From: Anoplolepis gracilipes | Taxonomy: Eukaryota > Arthropoda > Insecta > Hymenoptera > Formicidae | Assembly (NCBI RefSeq): GCF_047496725.1 | Contig: NC_132977.1 | Location: 10,958,501-11,022,500, forward strand | Reading direction: 5' to 3' | Length of the DNA: 64,000 nt | Shown here: positions 36,967 through 50,813 of the stretch, in pieces | Layout of the letters: each line of letters starts with the position of its first letter | Numbering within the stretch: the first letter of the stretch is position 1 | Made by a program: the position numbers and the translations under genes | Notes under the pieces: model-generated | Databases searched by the model: none | Seen by the model: only the letters and a program-made list of their open reading frames with translations | What the model was told of the DNA's origin: nothing

Positions 36967-38950
36967 AACAGCGTACATTTCGGTCGTAAATATCGGAGAG
37001 GAGCTCGCGAAAAGAGATTGTCGAGACTCGCTATCTCCGAAGCAATTGTTCAATAAAGATTCATTAATTTGTGAGATTTCGAAACGATCGACTGATAAAT
37101 TGCACCCTCATTAAATATTCCAATTTAACACGTTATCATTCCGTATTGACTATAAAGACGCTATAAAGGCTGGAGAAAATTCAAAACTCGCTAATGTAAT
37201 GTTTGACGTTACTAAATTGTTAATAAGCTACATTAGTTTCAATTTGAATATAATCAAGTATTTGAATTTTTAATTCAAATCAAACACGATTGTTTAATTT
37301 TAATTTCTCAAAAATACCAAGCGCTTGGCGTCTCGGAAGAGTATCTCCTTAAGTAAAGAGGATTTTGCACGGGGTACTTATTTTCCATAAATGTAAATAT
37401 ACTCTGGAATGAGTAAATATATTAGACGTAAAACGTTTATTCTCCCCGGCGTACGAGTTCCTCTCTTTGTACAAATAAATGCACAAATATACACTCAGTT
37501 ATTAATTAAAGCGGGTCTCCATAAGAGAAATAGAGAGTTTCCTCTCTATTTTCTTATAAAATTTACGCTAACGACGTTAGTTTTGTTTCTACGGTTTCTA
37601 CCATCGCATCGCGGAAGATCTCCACCGCGAGATCTCATTTCGCTTCGCACTTCGTTCCTCTCTTGAAACTTTGGATTATGAGTGCTTGTGAATTCAGCTT
37701 GAAAAATCAATCGAAACTTTCTTCGGTTTTATTCGCTCGCCGCGCCAAGAGAAGTCATTGAGGTTCCTTAAATTTTGTACTTAGAAATTCTGTTACGGCT
37801 ACACGGTTGGACTATCGAACTAGAAAGGAAATATTGAAGTTGAAGCTTCATCTCCCCATCACTTTCTTTCTCATTCCCTTTTTTTCTCCCTCTCTTTCTC
37901 TCTCATAATTTAATTTCGTTGCAACTTTATTGCCCTTTTTACGCGCACGTGTGTGAATCACCATTTTTATCATTTCAATATACAATTTATTAGCAATTTT
38001 TAAACGTTAAGAATATATATTATATTCCGTCTTAAATTCTATTATAATTTATTAATCTCTTTCTTATTTTAAAAATAGTCACGCGCGCATCAAGTTTATT
38101 AAGTATTATTTCAATTAGGGTGGGAACATTAAATAAGGACGAGGTATACACGTAGGAGGATAGTATCGCGAGAAGAAAACGCTGCGGGGAATGTATATTA
38201 AAAAAGTATCTAACGGGCCGAAGACACGCACGCAGTCCAAAGTGGAACGGATGGAATGAAAATTACACAGTGGATATATAATAAAGCGCAGATCATGCGG
38301 AGATTCAAGCGTAATTTCGTCCGCGGGCTCAAAGACCCTAATGACGGTCTATTCCCACAGCGAGTAGCGAGGATATATATCGCGTTTCGACTTTTCGTAT
38401 TCATCGCATTTTTTTTCACCGTTCGCCTCCGCGATACCTTCGAAATATTCCCCGTATTTTTCACAATTTGATTATATCCGGAAACGGCTATTTCGCGCGT
38501 GTAATTTCTTTTTCCTTTCCCGCGCGGACCATCAGTCGTGTGCTTTTTGTACATTCGATGGTCTCTATCTTTTATGCTATTTTCGTATTGAACGCGTATA
38601 TTGAACGCGTTGCCGTCGCAAAAACAAGAGTACTAGAGGTATAGAGACCGCATACGCTACTTTATAAATTCCTGACGAAACGAAAATAGCAAAAATATAT
38701 TCATGGAGAAAACATAGAGAAAATAGAGATGTTTAAAAATTTCATCATTGTTTTTATAAAAGTCTGCTTTGTTCTTATATCTTGCAGCCATCTGTCTGCT
38801 TTTGCGTGACGTACGAATAAGCTAGTTTCTCTTGAAAAATAGTACTCTATATTTTTCGCTCTATAGTTTTCTTTCATTTGTCTAACTAGAAAAGAAAGTG
38901 CGTGAATAAATTTTAAAATATAATAACGTAAATAGGGGTAGTTTCTTTCT

Positions 38951-38953
<3 letters not shown>

Positions 38954-38987
<34 letters not shown>
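38954..38987. repeat. T34 homopolymer
   Basis: The longest single-base run in the window. Confidence 0.97.
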
Positions 38988-38988
<1 letters not shown>

Positions 38989-41409
38989 AAATAAAGTCAG
39001 TGTTGAGTTCAAATATAGAGAAATTCTAGAAACGCTCGGCGATATTATGAAATTACTCCATAACCGACCGCGTATACGGCTCTCGTGCAACTCGTAAAAT
39101 TATGCGGCTATTTTTCCCGGGTTTCCTCCGCGAATCATCTGTGCGCGTTATTTTTTCACGCTCGATGTCCTTCGGGCAAACGTCTTGTTACCTTCGCATT
39201 GTTACCGTAAAACGAGAATGTTATGATAGGCATTGCGCGCCCTCCATTTTGCGGATTTCCGAGGAAAGGAAACGGAGCGAGAGAAGACAGCTTCTCTTCC
39301 CCGCCTCTCCTTCGCGATGGCATCGAAATCCCACTCACGCTTATCTTACTTTCAATGGATGGAGAAAATTCTGCTGCTTTGCTCTTTTCAGGCGCCACGG
39401 CCGGACTGACACTACGGCGACAGGTAAGAGAGACGGCAATTGAAATAACAAGAGAACGTTAAAGAGCAAGCCGGGCATGAGAATGGCCGACGTGGGGGCC
39501 GACCGCCCCCTGCCACAGTCTGACAGTCCTCAAGTTTTATTGAAAAGAATCCGCGCCGCACCCGGTCTTCCGTCTTAGATACATAGGACGATCGCGGGGC
39601 GAAGAGTGTCGTCGAAAATTTTGTCCCTTTTCAAACCGATCTCGTACAATGCGGTCGGGGGTCGGGGCACGATATGTTCGCATCCTTTTACGCGAATGCC
39701 GCTCTATTCGTAACTTTAAGGTAGTCTCCCCTAGCGATTGTTCGGCAATGATCGAACGATCGATCCCTGAAGAATAAATAGTTTTCTCACAAACTTTTCT
39801 CCTTCATGATTTTTCCATGAGCACGAGTTCTATACTTTTAGTTGATGATAAAAAATAAATTGTACGAAAGCAAAGATTAAATGTTATTTAAAAACTTTTT
39901 TTCATATAAAAAAAAGTAGGAAATTATTTTGTTAAATTTTTAAGTAAGGAAATATTATTTTATATGATTTTTAAATATAAAAGCTGTTTCTCTCTAAATA
40001 AATAAATAAATGAATTAAATAAAATCAATCTCTTATTTAAAGATTATTTTATTAATTAATTAATTGATTTCCAATTTGTAAAAAATTCAAAACAAAAATC
40101 TATTTATAATTTTATAATTGTATAAAGATTAATTCATTTATATAGACAATTTATAGTTTACGATAAATTTTCGATATCAAATTCTACTTATAATTCTGTA
40201 TTGCGCGTAAAATAATGGATAGTGTAGAAAATATTTTAAGATGTAAAATACATTTATCATCACAGACAAGATACATATTACATACATTAGTTTACTCACA
40301 TATGGTAATACACATAAAATATATATTATAGATTAATGTCTTTTCTTTTACATTTTGACATAAATTATAAATTATCTAAAATATGCTTGTAATATTGGGA
40401 AAAAAATTATATATATTGATACTGCACGTATCAATTATAAATAGATCTCTGCTGTCTTGCGTCTATTTTATCATGAATTACAAATTGTCCAACAATAAAA
40501 TAGATTTTACATAAATTTCTGCTAGTTTTCTCAAACTTTATTATCATTTGTCACATTTATATCTATTTATTAATACATCTCTTTTACATTCGTGTCATAT
40601 TCTCGTCCTAAAAAACGCACAAGTATAAATTCTATTTCAAACGCTATTCTGTACGAATAAACAAAATTTTCGCATCGAAAGAGAATTTTCAAGTGCGTTG
40701 ACTTTAAAATACGCGTGAGACTCGTCGCGCTCAAAAGTCATGCGTTCCCGAAATCGCGTGATTGCCGATACAGAAAATTCAAAGCTCAGCGCTACCCCAC
40801 CGTGAAAGCCGCGATGCAATCCCGACGGGAATACCCGTTGGGTAATTCGAAAATTTCTACCCTCGTCGAGGAAAGGGGGAAGGGGGACGCGGCGGCGTTC
40901 CTTATTGTTACATTCGGTTACAATGCGCGCCGTAACAAATTCGCCACTGGTGCGGTGCATAATTGGGGTCATTCCTCTCTTTCGCGCGCGCCTCTTTGGT
41001 TCCGCCTCTCTTTTTCTCTCTTTCTCTCTTTCTTGCAGCTTTATGTCGAGAGCAGAAAATATATTCCAGGAACAGCATGAACGCATAATCTCCCGGCGCT
41101 AAGAGTAGTCATGGATCCCTCTCTCCGGCCGACGTCGTTAAATCGGCCATATGCTTAAGTCTGGTCACGTTCGCGCACCCGCCGCTGATAAATTGATTGC
41201 GTTTCGGAATTCTCCTCGGCGTTGCAGCAGCTGCTGTTAGCACAGCTCGACCGAATTTCCATCGCCGGTTATGATTTTACGACGAAGAGCTACGCCTCTT
41301 TCCTAACATCCGCCTACCGGCCTGCCCATTACCCGTCGTCGTCATCGTCGTTTCCGCGGCCGGAATTCTGGATTGCCATCTCGACATCGCGTGGAAAATG
41401 TATGTCCCG

Positions 41410-41412
<3 letters not shown>

Positions 41413-41442
<30 letters not shown>
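41413..41442. repeat. A30 homopolymer
   Basis: A run of 30 A in otherwise GC-rich DNA. Confidence 0.97.
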
Positions 41443-41444
<2 letters not shown>

Positions 41445-41762
41445 AGAGAAACAAGCGAGATGTAATAACGTTTTCGACGTTGGCCCAAACGACGATGACG
41501 ACACGACGATGTTGCAACGCGTACATCAGCCCGCTTGCAGCTTTAGTAATTAGTCTGCCATTGCCGCTTGTGCGCGCCGTAATAGACTTGACCCGCCTTC
41601 CACATTCCTGAAACTTCGGCCGCAACATTGCGGCATTACAGTTGTGTTAATTACACGGCCGCGTGGCGGAAAATCGTCGCATTGCTGTCGCCGTGCTACG
41701 TTACGCGCAACGTCACGCGCCTCACCTGCGTAAGCACTTGAAATATTATATATAGAAATTCG

Positions 41763-41767
<5 letters not shown>

Positions 41768-41804
<37 letters not shown>
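41768..41804. repeat. (AT)n microsatellite, 37 bp
   Basis: Alternating A and T. Confidence 0.97.
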
Positions 41805-41808
<4 letters not shown>

Positions 41809-42051
41809 TTGTTTATAGCTTTTATTAATCTTAAGCGTAACCAAAGTGTATTTTCAATTTCTATTTAAACGCGCGCGTCCCGACTGTGCGGAGTTTCATT
41901 TGAAATTGCGATTTTAAAGTGCAACAATGTCTGGAATAATCTCTTCTATTTTTCGTCTACAGTTTGAACCACTAAATTATATTATACAATTTAAAAAATT
42001 GTAAAATTAATCAAATGTTAAAAAAAAAAGTTTCTTTTATATATAACGAGA

Positions 42052-42072
42052 AGAGAGAGAGAGAGAGAGAGA
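42052..42072. repeat. (GA)n microsatellite
   Basis: 21 bp of GA. Confidence 0.9.
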
Positions 42073-44111
42073 AAGAAATCATTTTTGTAAATAGATATTT
42101 GCCAAAAAGGGATATATGTACATATCATCCATTGAGCCATTTCATTTACATAGATTGCTGTCTAGGAAAGCAGTAAATAAACTACGGTTCATGATCGATG
42201 TCTACGCATTATTTTCTGCACTAATCTTTACAACGTCACGCTTGCATACCTAATCTAATGGTGTTTAAAAGTCACCCATGATGAGGAAACAAGAGTGACG
42301 TGGGTCTGCTCGAGTAGTCGGGTTTTTCGTACGTGCAACGCAGATAAATAAGCTTGAGCTAGGGAGAACCGGACCGATATAATCGATGCTCGGAAATTCC
42401 TACAAGAAAATATATCGCCAGAGATGCAGACTTAAAGACGCGAGCTAAACATCAGGAGAAGAGTGAGAAGAAGGGATGTCAAGTTCCTTAATTATTAGTT
42501 TCATAATTATCCCTGAGTTAATTGTAATATCGCGAGTACCTTATATATATATATATATATTTTTTTTTCTTCGTTCGGATCGATTACTTATTCGTGCGTT
42601 CGTCTAAGAGTACCGCGCCTCTAAATTAATTACAGTAGACGCTCTACGTCTACAGTTACCCTTTCGCTCATTATAATTTTCTACACGTTGTACAAACTGC
42701 GCGATAAACTTTATGGCATGTATTACGAAGGAGATTGTATCTGAACGTCAATTATGAGCGTGTCGAAAAAGAGTTGCGTCGTTAATCAAAATGCGAAGAT
42801 GACAGCAGCTTACGTCGAGGAAAAATCGCAAAGAAAAGTTTATTAACAAAAAAATGGATATGGAGGAGAGGGGAAGATGCACTTAAAAGTTAAGGACAGC
42901 AGTGAAAAGTACTGCTGAGACTAGCAGAAATTTTATGTCGACGAAATTAAAATGGAATAGCAATCTGTCTCGTACTTTCATCTCAAGTTATTCTCCATTT
43001 AAATTATTCAGATTTTAGCTTTCCAACTAAAAATATTTAAAACTACTATTCATATTATGAGATCATGTATTTCATTATTCTCATACGTCATTCTCGTTTA
43101 GATTCATTAATTTCACAGGTAGATGAATTAGCAATGAAAAAAGTCTGGTAATTATGGTCATTCATTTTTGTTTTCCCATAAGTTTTTAAATTGTTACTAT
43201 TAAATTGGTTCAACTTTCAGAAACTAAAATGTAATTTTCTCCAAACAAAACTACAGACTTTCTAGTAATTGGGTGAATACAATATATAGGTACTTTATAT
43301 ATAATTTTTCAATTTACAAACGTTTAATAAGAACAAGTTATCTAGCATAATGCAAAACACGTATAAACGTGTGACAAAATATAAAATAATATATTATTAA
43401 AAACATTTAATTTTTTTGTAAAGTTTAATCCTGTAAATTAAAATTGCATACACTTTGCTTTTATCCATGTATGTGCAATCTAAAAACTATATTAAGTTAG
43501 ACGACTAAAATGCTTTTAATTATTTTTATAATTACTTTTTCTATGTACAATTATTAAAAACAAAATTTATTAAAAAATATAATTTAATTTAAATGACTAA
43601 AACTATCATTCTTTGAATTGTATATTTTTAACGCAAGCAAATTGATAAAAGAAATAATAGTATGCGATGTGCTAATTGGCATTATAAAACTAGGTAGAAA
43701 CAATTGACAAGATTCACAGCTGATGTTTATTTATGCATTTGGTAAAAGAATGAATTCTCATAGACACGGAAAGCTATACACACGTGTATAGTCACGTCTC
43801 GACAGTATGAGCCAATGATCCGGAAGACGCGTCCTCGGATTCCGGATTCGCTTCCCGAAAGGAGACTGACGAGGGTTTTCGACAAGGCATCCGTACGTAT
43901 CGACACGCGGTATTACATCCCCGAGATTGGCATATCAGTGCACCGTGGCTGTATTGTCCGTCGTCGTCGTAGCTGGCAAAATGCGCTCCGGAAATGTTCC
44001 CGAGCCCTCTTGCCCTCTCATTGTCAGTTCGACGCATGGTGTTTTACGGTAAGTTTCTCCGATCTTCCGCCAATGTCCCGAATTGAATGTACCGTCGGGA
44101 GGTCCTATTCT

Positions 44112-44121
<10 letters not shown>

Positions 44122-44148
<27 letters not shown>
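44122..44148. repeat. (CT)n microsatellite
   Basis: CT tract of about 27 bp, preceded by a near-perfect TTCTCTCTCT stretch. Confidence 0.9.
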
Positions 44149-44152
<4 letters not shown>

Positions 44153-47100
44153 GTTCGCCATTGTGTGTATCTGCCTTTAGTGCGGGTTCTCCTGTCGGAA
44201 GCGAGTGGAAATGTAGCTAGTGGTACCGGCGCACGAAACGAGTCAAGTAAGCCGGCGACGAGCGCACCTTCTTCACAATACCCAGAACGAAACTCCCAGG
44301 GGCCTCGACGGGAGTTGACGTTTCGAACGACGGACCGGTTGTAGAAATACAGCGGAATGTATTCGAACGAAAAGCACTCTGCTAGTTTTCACGCTCGGTG
44401 ACAGTCGAAACGTGTCATCGATGCGAAAACGCTGCCGAATGAGTCGTCGATCAAATGGATAAATAATGATGGGGACTCGATACGACGAACAAGATGGTTT
44501 TTAACACTGACACGAAGTAACATTCTTCAGTCTATAATATCGGTGTCTTGAATCGAAAAGGTAAAATCATGTGATGTTCTATGTTTGAATACAATTGCTA
44601 AGCAAAGATGTCGATCGATATATTTTGTTTTCGAGTTTTATAAAATTTATATATGTAAATCAAAGATGTAGAAAAACCGTTTTTTTTCCTAAAATAATAA
44701 GGAAAAAAATGTTTTTTAAATATATTTTTTTTTTTTATTAATATACAAAGATTATAGTTTTCCTTTTAAATTCATCTTTTTAAGGGTAATTTTAATGAAT
44801 TAATGAGATTTTTATACGGCAAATTGTATCAAACACAATATTTGCTTTGGTTATAATTTTCACTTAGATACATAAAAATGTTTATTATGCATTTACTAAC
44901 TAAAAATTGTCAGAATTATGTCGTGTTTTATAATTTTAATCGCAAAAATCTCATTTATCCATTAAAATTACTTTCAAAAAATTAATTAAAAATGTAAGAA
45001 TTTTAGTTTTAATATTATATTAATTTTATATTATCTTACTATATTAAAATATGGTAATTAAAAATATATTTTTTAAATTATAAACTGTATTTTTGCATCT
45101 ATTATAAAGACAGTTTATTAAATTTTGATTTGTTTTTAAAGAATTAAAAATAGTAATTACGTAACCAATAGAATGTAATCGCGCATTTACTACATTTAAA
45201 ATAGTGGTGATTAGTACAAATTTTTCAGCTAAAAAGTTAAAAATAATGAAAAATCAACTTATAATAAATCAAATATAAAGATGTTAAATGTTTTTAAAAA
45301 ATTTAGAAAAACAAAAGCTTGTTTCTTCCCTATAAAAAACCATATCTTGAAAAATTATTTTCAATTTATATAGCTGCAAATATTTATACTAGAAACCCAT
45401 TAGATTGCATTTCACAGTTTTGATATCATTTCGAAACATTTTGTTTTTTGAATAAAGGTTTGTTTTAAAATTTACTAACAATGGAATTTAAAAACATGAT
45501 TCTTAAAACCAATATTTATTAAAACTGTTAATTAGTTAATTATGTACTTGATTAATTTTTCCTGTCTTTAATTTTATCTTATTATATATATAGAAAGTCG
45601 AGATTATAACTATCGACATTTTATGTAAGGAAATAGCGATTCTAATTTCGAATGATCTCTATTAAAGTTAAATTCTCGAGAGAAATTTCGGAATAATTCT
45701 CACATATCACGTAAAGGAATTTGAGGATAAGAGGTTTTAAAGAAAGACGCCGGAAGTTCGCGCAACGGCTGTAATATTTTTCAAACGAGACGCGTGACAA
45801 ATCCGGTCGTTCCAGCGAGGGTGACGTGACGCGCGGAGCAATGTGGTTTTATGACGGCGGCTCGCGCTTCTCAAAGTTCCCCACTAATCTTATCGAGTGC
45901 AACGATATATAGCACCTGCATCCGCGCGCGATATTTGAGGAGAGGCGGGGTTAGGACGAACGTTTTTATAGCGCTTTTAGCTCGACCCACGGCATCGTCG
46001 AAACCGCGCTTCGCGACTCTTTTTCTCTCGAGTAGCGAGTCACCACGCGAGAGAATGACGGGGACGGGTTTTCCGGTGTAAGGCCGTTAAACGACTTATC
46101 TCTCGCCCGGTGTATGTTTGGTCAATTTGGAGAACGTTCTCTCGCTCTTTAGTGATTTCCTACTACAAATGCCACGCAGTAGATACGTGGGTATAATCAT
46201 TCACCAAGGGTTGCTTCTCTCGAGCGCCACTCCGACCTTTAATACGCGCCGCTTTTCATCTTATCGCGCGCGACGTTTCTCTCCCTTCTTTTTATTAGCA
46301 CACCCGCCCGACTCTCGCCGCCCTTTAGTGTTCTTCGAGAGAGAGAAAGATTCTCTCTCTTTCTTCCTCTTAAACAATAAAAGCGGGCGACAAACTTGAG
46401 CGAAACGAGGACGTCGACTCGAGAGGAAGTGGCTCTTGAAAAATTTACGCGGTCCTCTCCTCAGACACTCCGTGCGATTTGTATACTTTATTTCGTGTCC
46501 CCTCGCCTTCTCCTCTTTCGCTCCTCTCTCGCGAATCTTAATAACAAAATATTTGCCATATTAATGGATTCTTCTTGTACTCGCTAAAAACCCCTTATCG
46601 TAGATGTATTTATATTTGTAAGGATACGTGTGTGCGCGAGCGCGGAGAGATATGTATGTATATAAAGGAGGGCAATTACACGCGCGTCTTCTTCGCGAGA
46701 TCGATGTGGCGCGGGACAGTTATGAATATAAATGCCGGCGCCATAAAATACGACGCCTATTGGCTATCTTTTTCTTATGATACCACTCGCGACGAACGGC
46801 CGTTTGTGTGGCTTTGAGACTTCTCCCCCTCGCAACGTGGCCGCCGACGTAACGCAAAAGGAGCGGATGTGACTCACCGCAAGGGTCTCTCCTCTCTTCT
46901 GTCGGTCGAATTTTCGGTGGATTCATCCCTATACGTATATAAATCGATAATTTCTATACCACAATGTGTATGGAAAAGAGAACCCAGAATATAAAATCTT
47001 TTTTTTTTTTTTTTTCTTTTTTTTCACTCCATCCGCATGCGTATGAAACGTTGCGCTGAAAGCATACGCCGTACAATACGTGATTTACAAATTTACGAGT

Positions 47101-50100
47101 TAGAGTTAATTTGCAATTTACGCGTTGCACAGATCTGCGCTCGGTTATACGCCAGGCAACGCGCTAACAAATATTGGAGTTAATTCGCTCTCGATGCCGC
47201 AATAAACGAAGTTAGCGCGCCGGGCGTGCCGAGAGCGATACTCGCGCGAGCGACCGGCCTTAACGCGAATGCATACCCGAGGAAAGGGTTCCGTACGTTA
47301 TGAATGAAAATAACGCGGTGTCTCTATCGCGTTCTATACAGCCGCGCGTGCGCGTGCGCGTGCGCATGCATACAAACGCGTACACACACTGCATGTATGT
47401 GTACGTACTAGTTTATTTTTAAAACTAAAGTAACTTTGTTATACGCGTCACTGACGGAATAAATCTTGCCTTTATTTAATGTATCTGTATGAAAATTTTA
47501 ACGCTTTCTAATGCTTTTATTCTTCTTTTCCTCCAAACAATTTTTTACATGTATTTTTTGTAATCGTGTTACTTTAGATTTGAATTTCTTGTAAGCCTAC
47601 AATCACGCGATAATAGATCTTTTTCCTAAAAAGAAAAAAAAAGATCCGAGATGATGATTAATTTTTTGTTCATTTTTTTTAAATAAAAAAAAAATATTAC
47701 AGATGTCGATGCGCTTTAGAATTGCAATTTCAGATGAAAACACGCCTCGGTTATGATCATCACATTCTTAACGTGACTAAGACACGGCGCGTGCACGCAA
47801 AGAGCGTAATGAACGGCCATTATTCGGTCAGAGGTATGCCTAGAACGCCGAAATACGCTCGCCCACCTACGGGTTACTGCACAAAACGAATTAGTATACA
47901 AATCACTTTTCAATTTCTTGCTCCTTTTCTCTCACCGCGAGAGAGTATGCAAGGTCGACGGTGGAGCCATTTGTCTTCTGAACTCGGGCGTGCCCTTGTC
48001 AAGTGCAGAACGAACGGCGCAGGCAGGTATACGTTCTACGCGATCGAAGATTCTACCTGCCGCCTTCCTAGATATTTCGAGTACGTTTCTCCGGCCAGCG
48101 GGAAGTTCTATTAAAGCGTCTTGCTTGCCTCGGGCGATATGTTTTTTTTTCCTCTTTCACGAAGATTGATAAATCCCGTGGCCTTCGTGTGATAACGTTA
48201 TCGCGGAACTAAACGATTTCTCCGAAGGATTGCACGAGCTGGAAGAAAATTCCATCGTCGAAAATACGCAGGAAACTTGCTTGCGCACCCTTAACGAATC
48301 CTATTCTACGTGGCCATAAGTTTCCGGTCAAAGTCTCGAGAGAAGGGCCCCCGAATTCGACAATTCAACGAATCGACGGCAAATTGCCACGTGACGAGCG
48401 CTTAAACGCTCGTTATTGGCGACTACCGTATGATAGCTCGATCGATAAAAAGTTGCTTCAACCCGCGACGTCGTACATCATACTCGAAACCGAAACTGAC
48501 AACGAAAATCCTGCCCTTAAAGGTAAGCGTACAGAGTGCGATAAATCACGATAAAAAAACAAAAAAAAAAAGAAAAAGAAAAAGAAAAAAAAAACGCGAG
48601 ATCGTTTCTCTTGGCGAAAGGCGACGAAAGAGCTCTCTCGACGACCTTGCGCTTTGTCGGCCACGAGATTTCGCAAATCGCAAATTATTCGCGGTCCATT
48701 CGGAAGAGGATTCCCGCTTATGGTGATGCTATACGAGAGCAATCCGGACTACTGCGAGTTAACGCGACAATAAGCGTTTCCACGTGGCGATCGACCAACT
48801 GTCCGGTTAAATAACTTCTTTGCGTAATCCCCGTCGAGGGCTCGAAAGAGAAAAATAGAGAAAAAGAGCTGGTATATCGATGCGGCTTACGGGCGGCTTA
48901 GCTTTTAATGAAAGCCGTCGACCACGCAGGCGCCAAACTGGAAATTTATAGGATAAAAAGAGAGACCTTTCAGATCCCCTCGACAATTCCCTCACCGTAT
49001 TTTCATCTCGCCCTTTCCGAGAGCCGCGACCGACCACTATTTTCGCGCGAAGCTCGAGTAACAGCTGAAACTGAAGCTTGTCGCGGAAAGTTAACGTGGC
49101 GCACGAAACGTGGCTCCTACCACCTGATACAAAGAAAATCGAGGGCCTGTCTGGCAGTCTGCGGTCAGGGGCGAAGGGCATTGTGTTGCGGGATTGCGGG
49201 GAATCGGACGATCAATTGACTTTCCTAATTTTCCCGTGCAACGCGCCGGCTTTAATGTAACGTTCCGCGTGCGCGCGCGCGCGCGCATGTCATCCGGCGT
49301 CCCTTTTCCGCGTTGTCGATCTGCGCGACAAAGATAATTCTATTCGGCTGGTGATTACAAAGGCGCGAGAGTTGGGCGGATCACCAAATTGCTCGTCATT
49401 TGCCGAGGCGGAAGAGCAGAACGCAAAATAAAATCACCGCTAAATGTTGTATAATAATTAATTATGATTATGATTTTATATCCTAATTTTTTTTATCAAT
49501 CTTTTGGCGCAGAATGCAAAAGAACAAGAAAATATATAATATTTTAATTACAATATTCCAATGATTAAATAAGACAGAAAGTACTGTAATAAATCATTAC
49601 TTTATAAATAAGAGAGTTTTATTATACTTTACGTGCACTTTGTTGTAAAAATATGTAAGAAAAATATAATTTGTTGCTGTAAAATATCATTAAACATTTT
49701 TTCAATATAATAATGAAGATTTTTTTTACTAGAGTAATAATTTTTTCAATATATATGAAAAAGAGAGAGAAAGGCAAATGTGTTCTTTCGAGTTTTTTAA
49801 TATTTACTTAGCTCATTGTTTCTTAATTAACCAAGAGAAACGAAATGATGAATATGAGTATGCTTGTTAAATAGAAGATAAAAATGCATTTACGAATGTT
49901 CTCGTCACGTTTATTTTTATAACTTTAAGTCGTGACGAACAGTATTGTCTTAAGAAGTTAAACATGAAGATGACTAATTCTAGAGGAAATTTTACAACGC
50001 TTTTCGCGCTTTGCAGCATATATTAGTTAGTAATAACAATTATTATCGCGTATGTGTGTACGTACAATGTTTTCCAAGTACTAGAAATACATATTTTGAA

Positions 50101-50528
50101 ACTTGTGGGCTTTCTCTATACTTTTATATATACTCTTAACTTTATATTTTTAAAGTTCGAAGAAGAGAATAATCAAACTTTTCCGTTTTTACAACACACA
50201 CGATATACTCTTCCTTCTTTAACCGTGTCAAAATCGGAATTGTATTCAACTTTTTGACCTTATTTCTTACGAATACGACAAGTTTGGTGAGCTACAATAT
50301 TCTAAAAGAACATTGCAAAACTTTGCAAGAGTTTCTTACATCCCAATCTAGAGTAATCTTTGCTATACAAAGACAAAGTTTACTACATTATTTTTATCAC
50401 ATTTTTTCTCAAAATCACGATATCCAATTTTCTTAAATATATATAAAATATTATATATGAAATAGAAAATTTTATCAAATATAAAATTTCAATATTATAA
50501 AAGTATATATAAAATATAAAATTTCAAT

Positions 50529-50534
<6 letters not shown>

Positions 50535-50580
<46 letters not shown>
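50535..50580. repeat. (AT)23 microsatellite
   Basis: 46 bp of AT directly following a duplicated 24-bp AT-rich unit. Confidence 0.97.
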
Positions 50581-50582
<2 letters not shown>

Positions 50583-50751
50583 AATATAAAAGAAAAAATT
50601 TCACGATATTGCATAGTCAAAATTAAATAATTTTTTGTAAAGACGTGATATGTAAAATAAAATTATCAAGAGAATAGTTACGTTTTAATCAATCCGGTTC
50701 GCGAAAACAATATAATTAAAATCCAGTTGTTGAGAGATTAATCTTTGCTAA

Positions 50752-50753
<2 letters not shown>

Positions 50754-50809
<56 letters not shown>
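50754..50809. repeat. (TA)28 microsatellite, 56 bp
   Basis: The longest pure TA tract in the window, 175 bp from another of 46 bp. Confidence 0.98.

Positions 50810-50813
<4 letters not shown>

Larger units (their letters stand above)
36521..41930. other. Gene-free: alternating blocks
   Basis: CpG-rich at 36521-37080, 38200-38650, 39050-39770 and 40700-41760. AT-rich at 37100-37300, 37960-38100 and 39780-40630. A 13-bp period direct repeat (TATTGAACGCG) lies at 38586-38609. No gene is recognised. Confidence 0.55.
41931..47400. other. Gene-free: long AT-rich tracts, CpG-rich end
   Basis: 42950-43740 and 44560-45600 are strongly AT-rich. 43790-44480 and 45700-47400 are CpG-rich. Frames in the CpG-rich parts have no recognisable domain. 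Confidence 0.55.

Noticed and set aside
38554..38690. GGTCTCTAT and TGCTATTTTCG, each with a reverse-complement copy downstream
   Set aside because: The pairs are not nested in the order needed for one hairpin, so they do not define an element; the resemblance to the 36.4 kb MITE end is only seven bases.
47722..48114. 130-codon plus-strand frame
   Set aside because: It lies in CpG-rich DNA where long chance frames are common, and has no recognisable motif, signal peptide or neighbouring exon.
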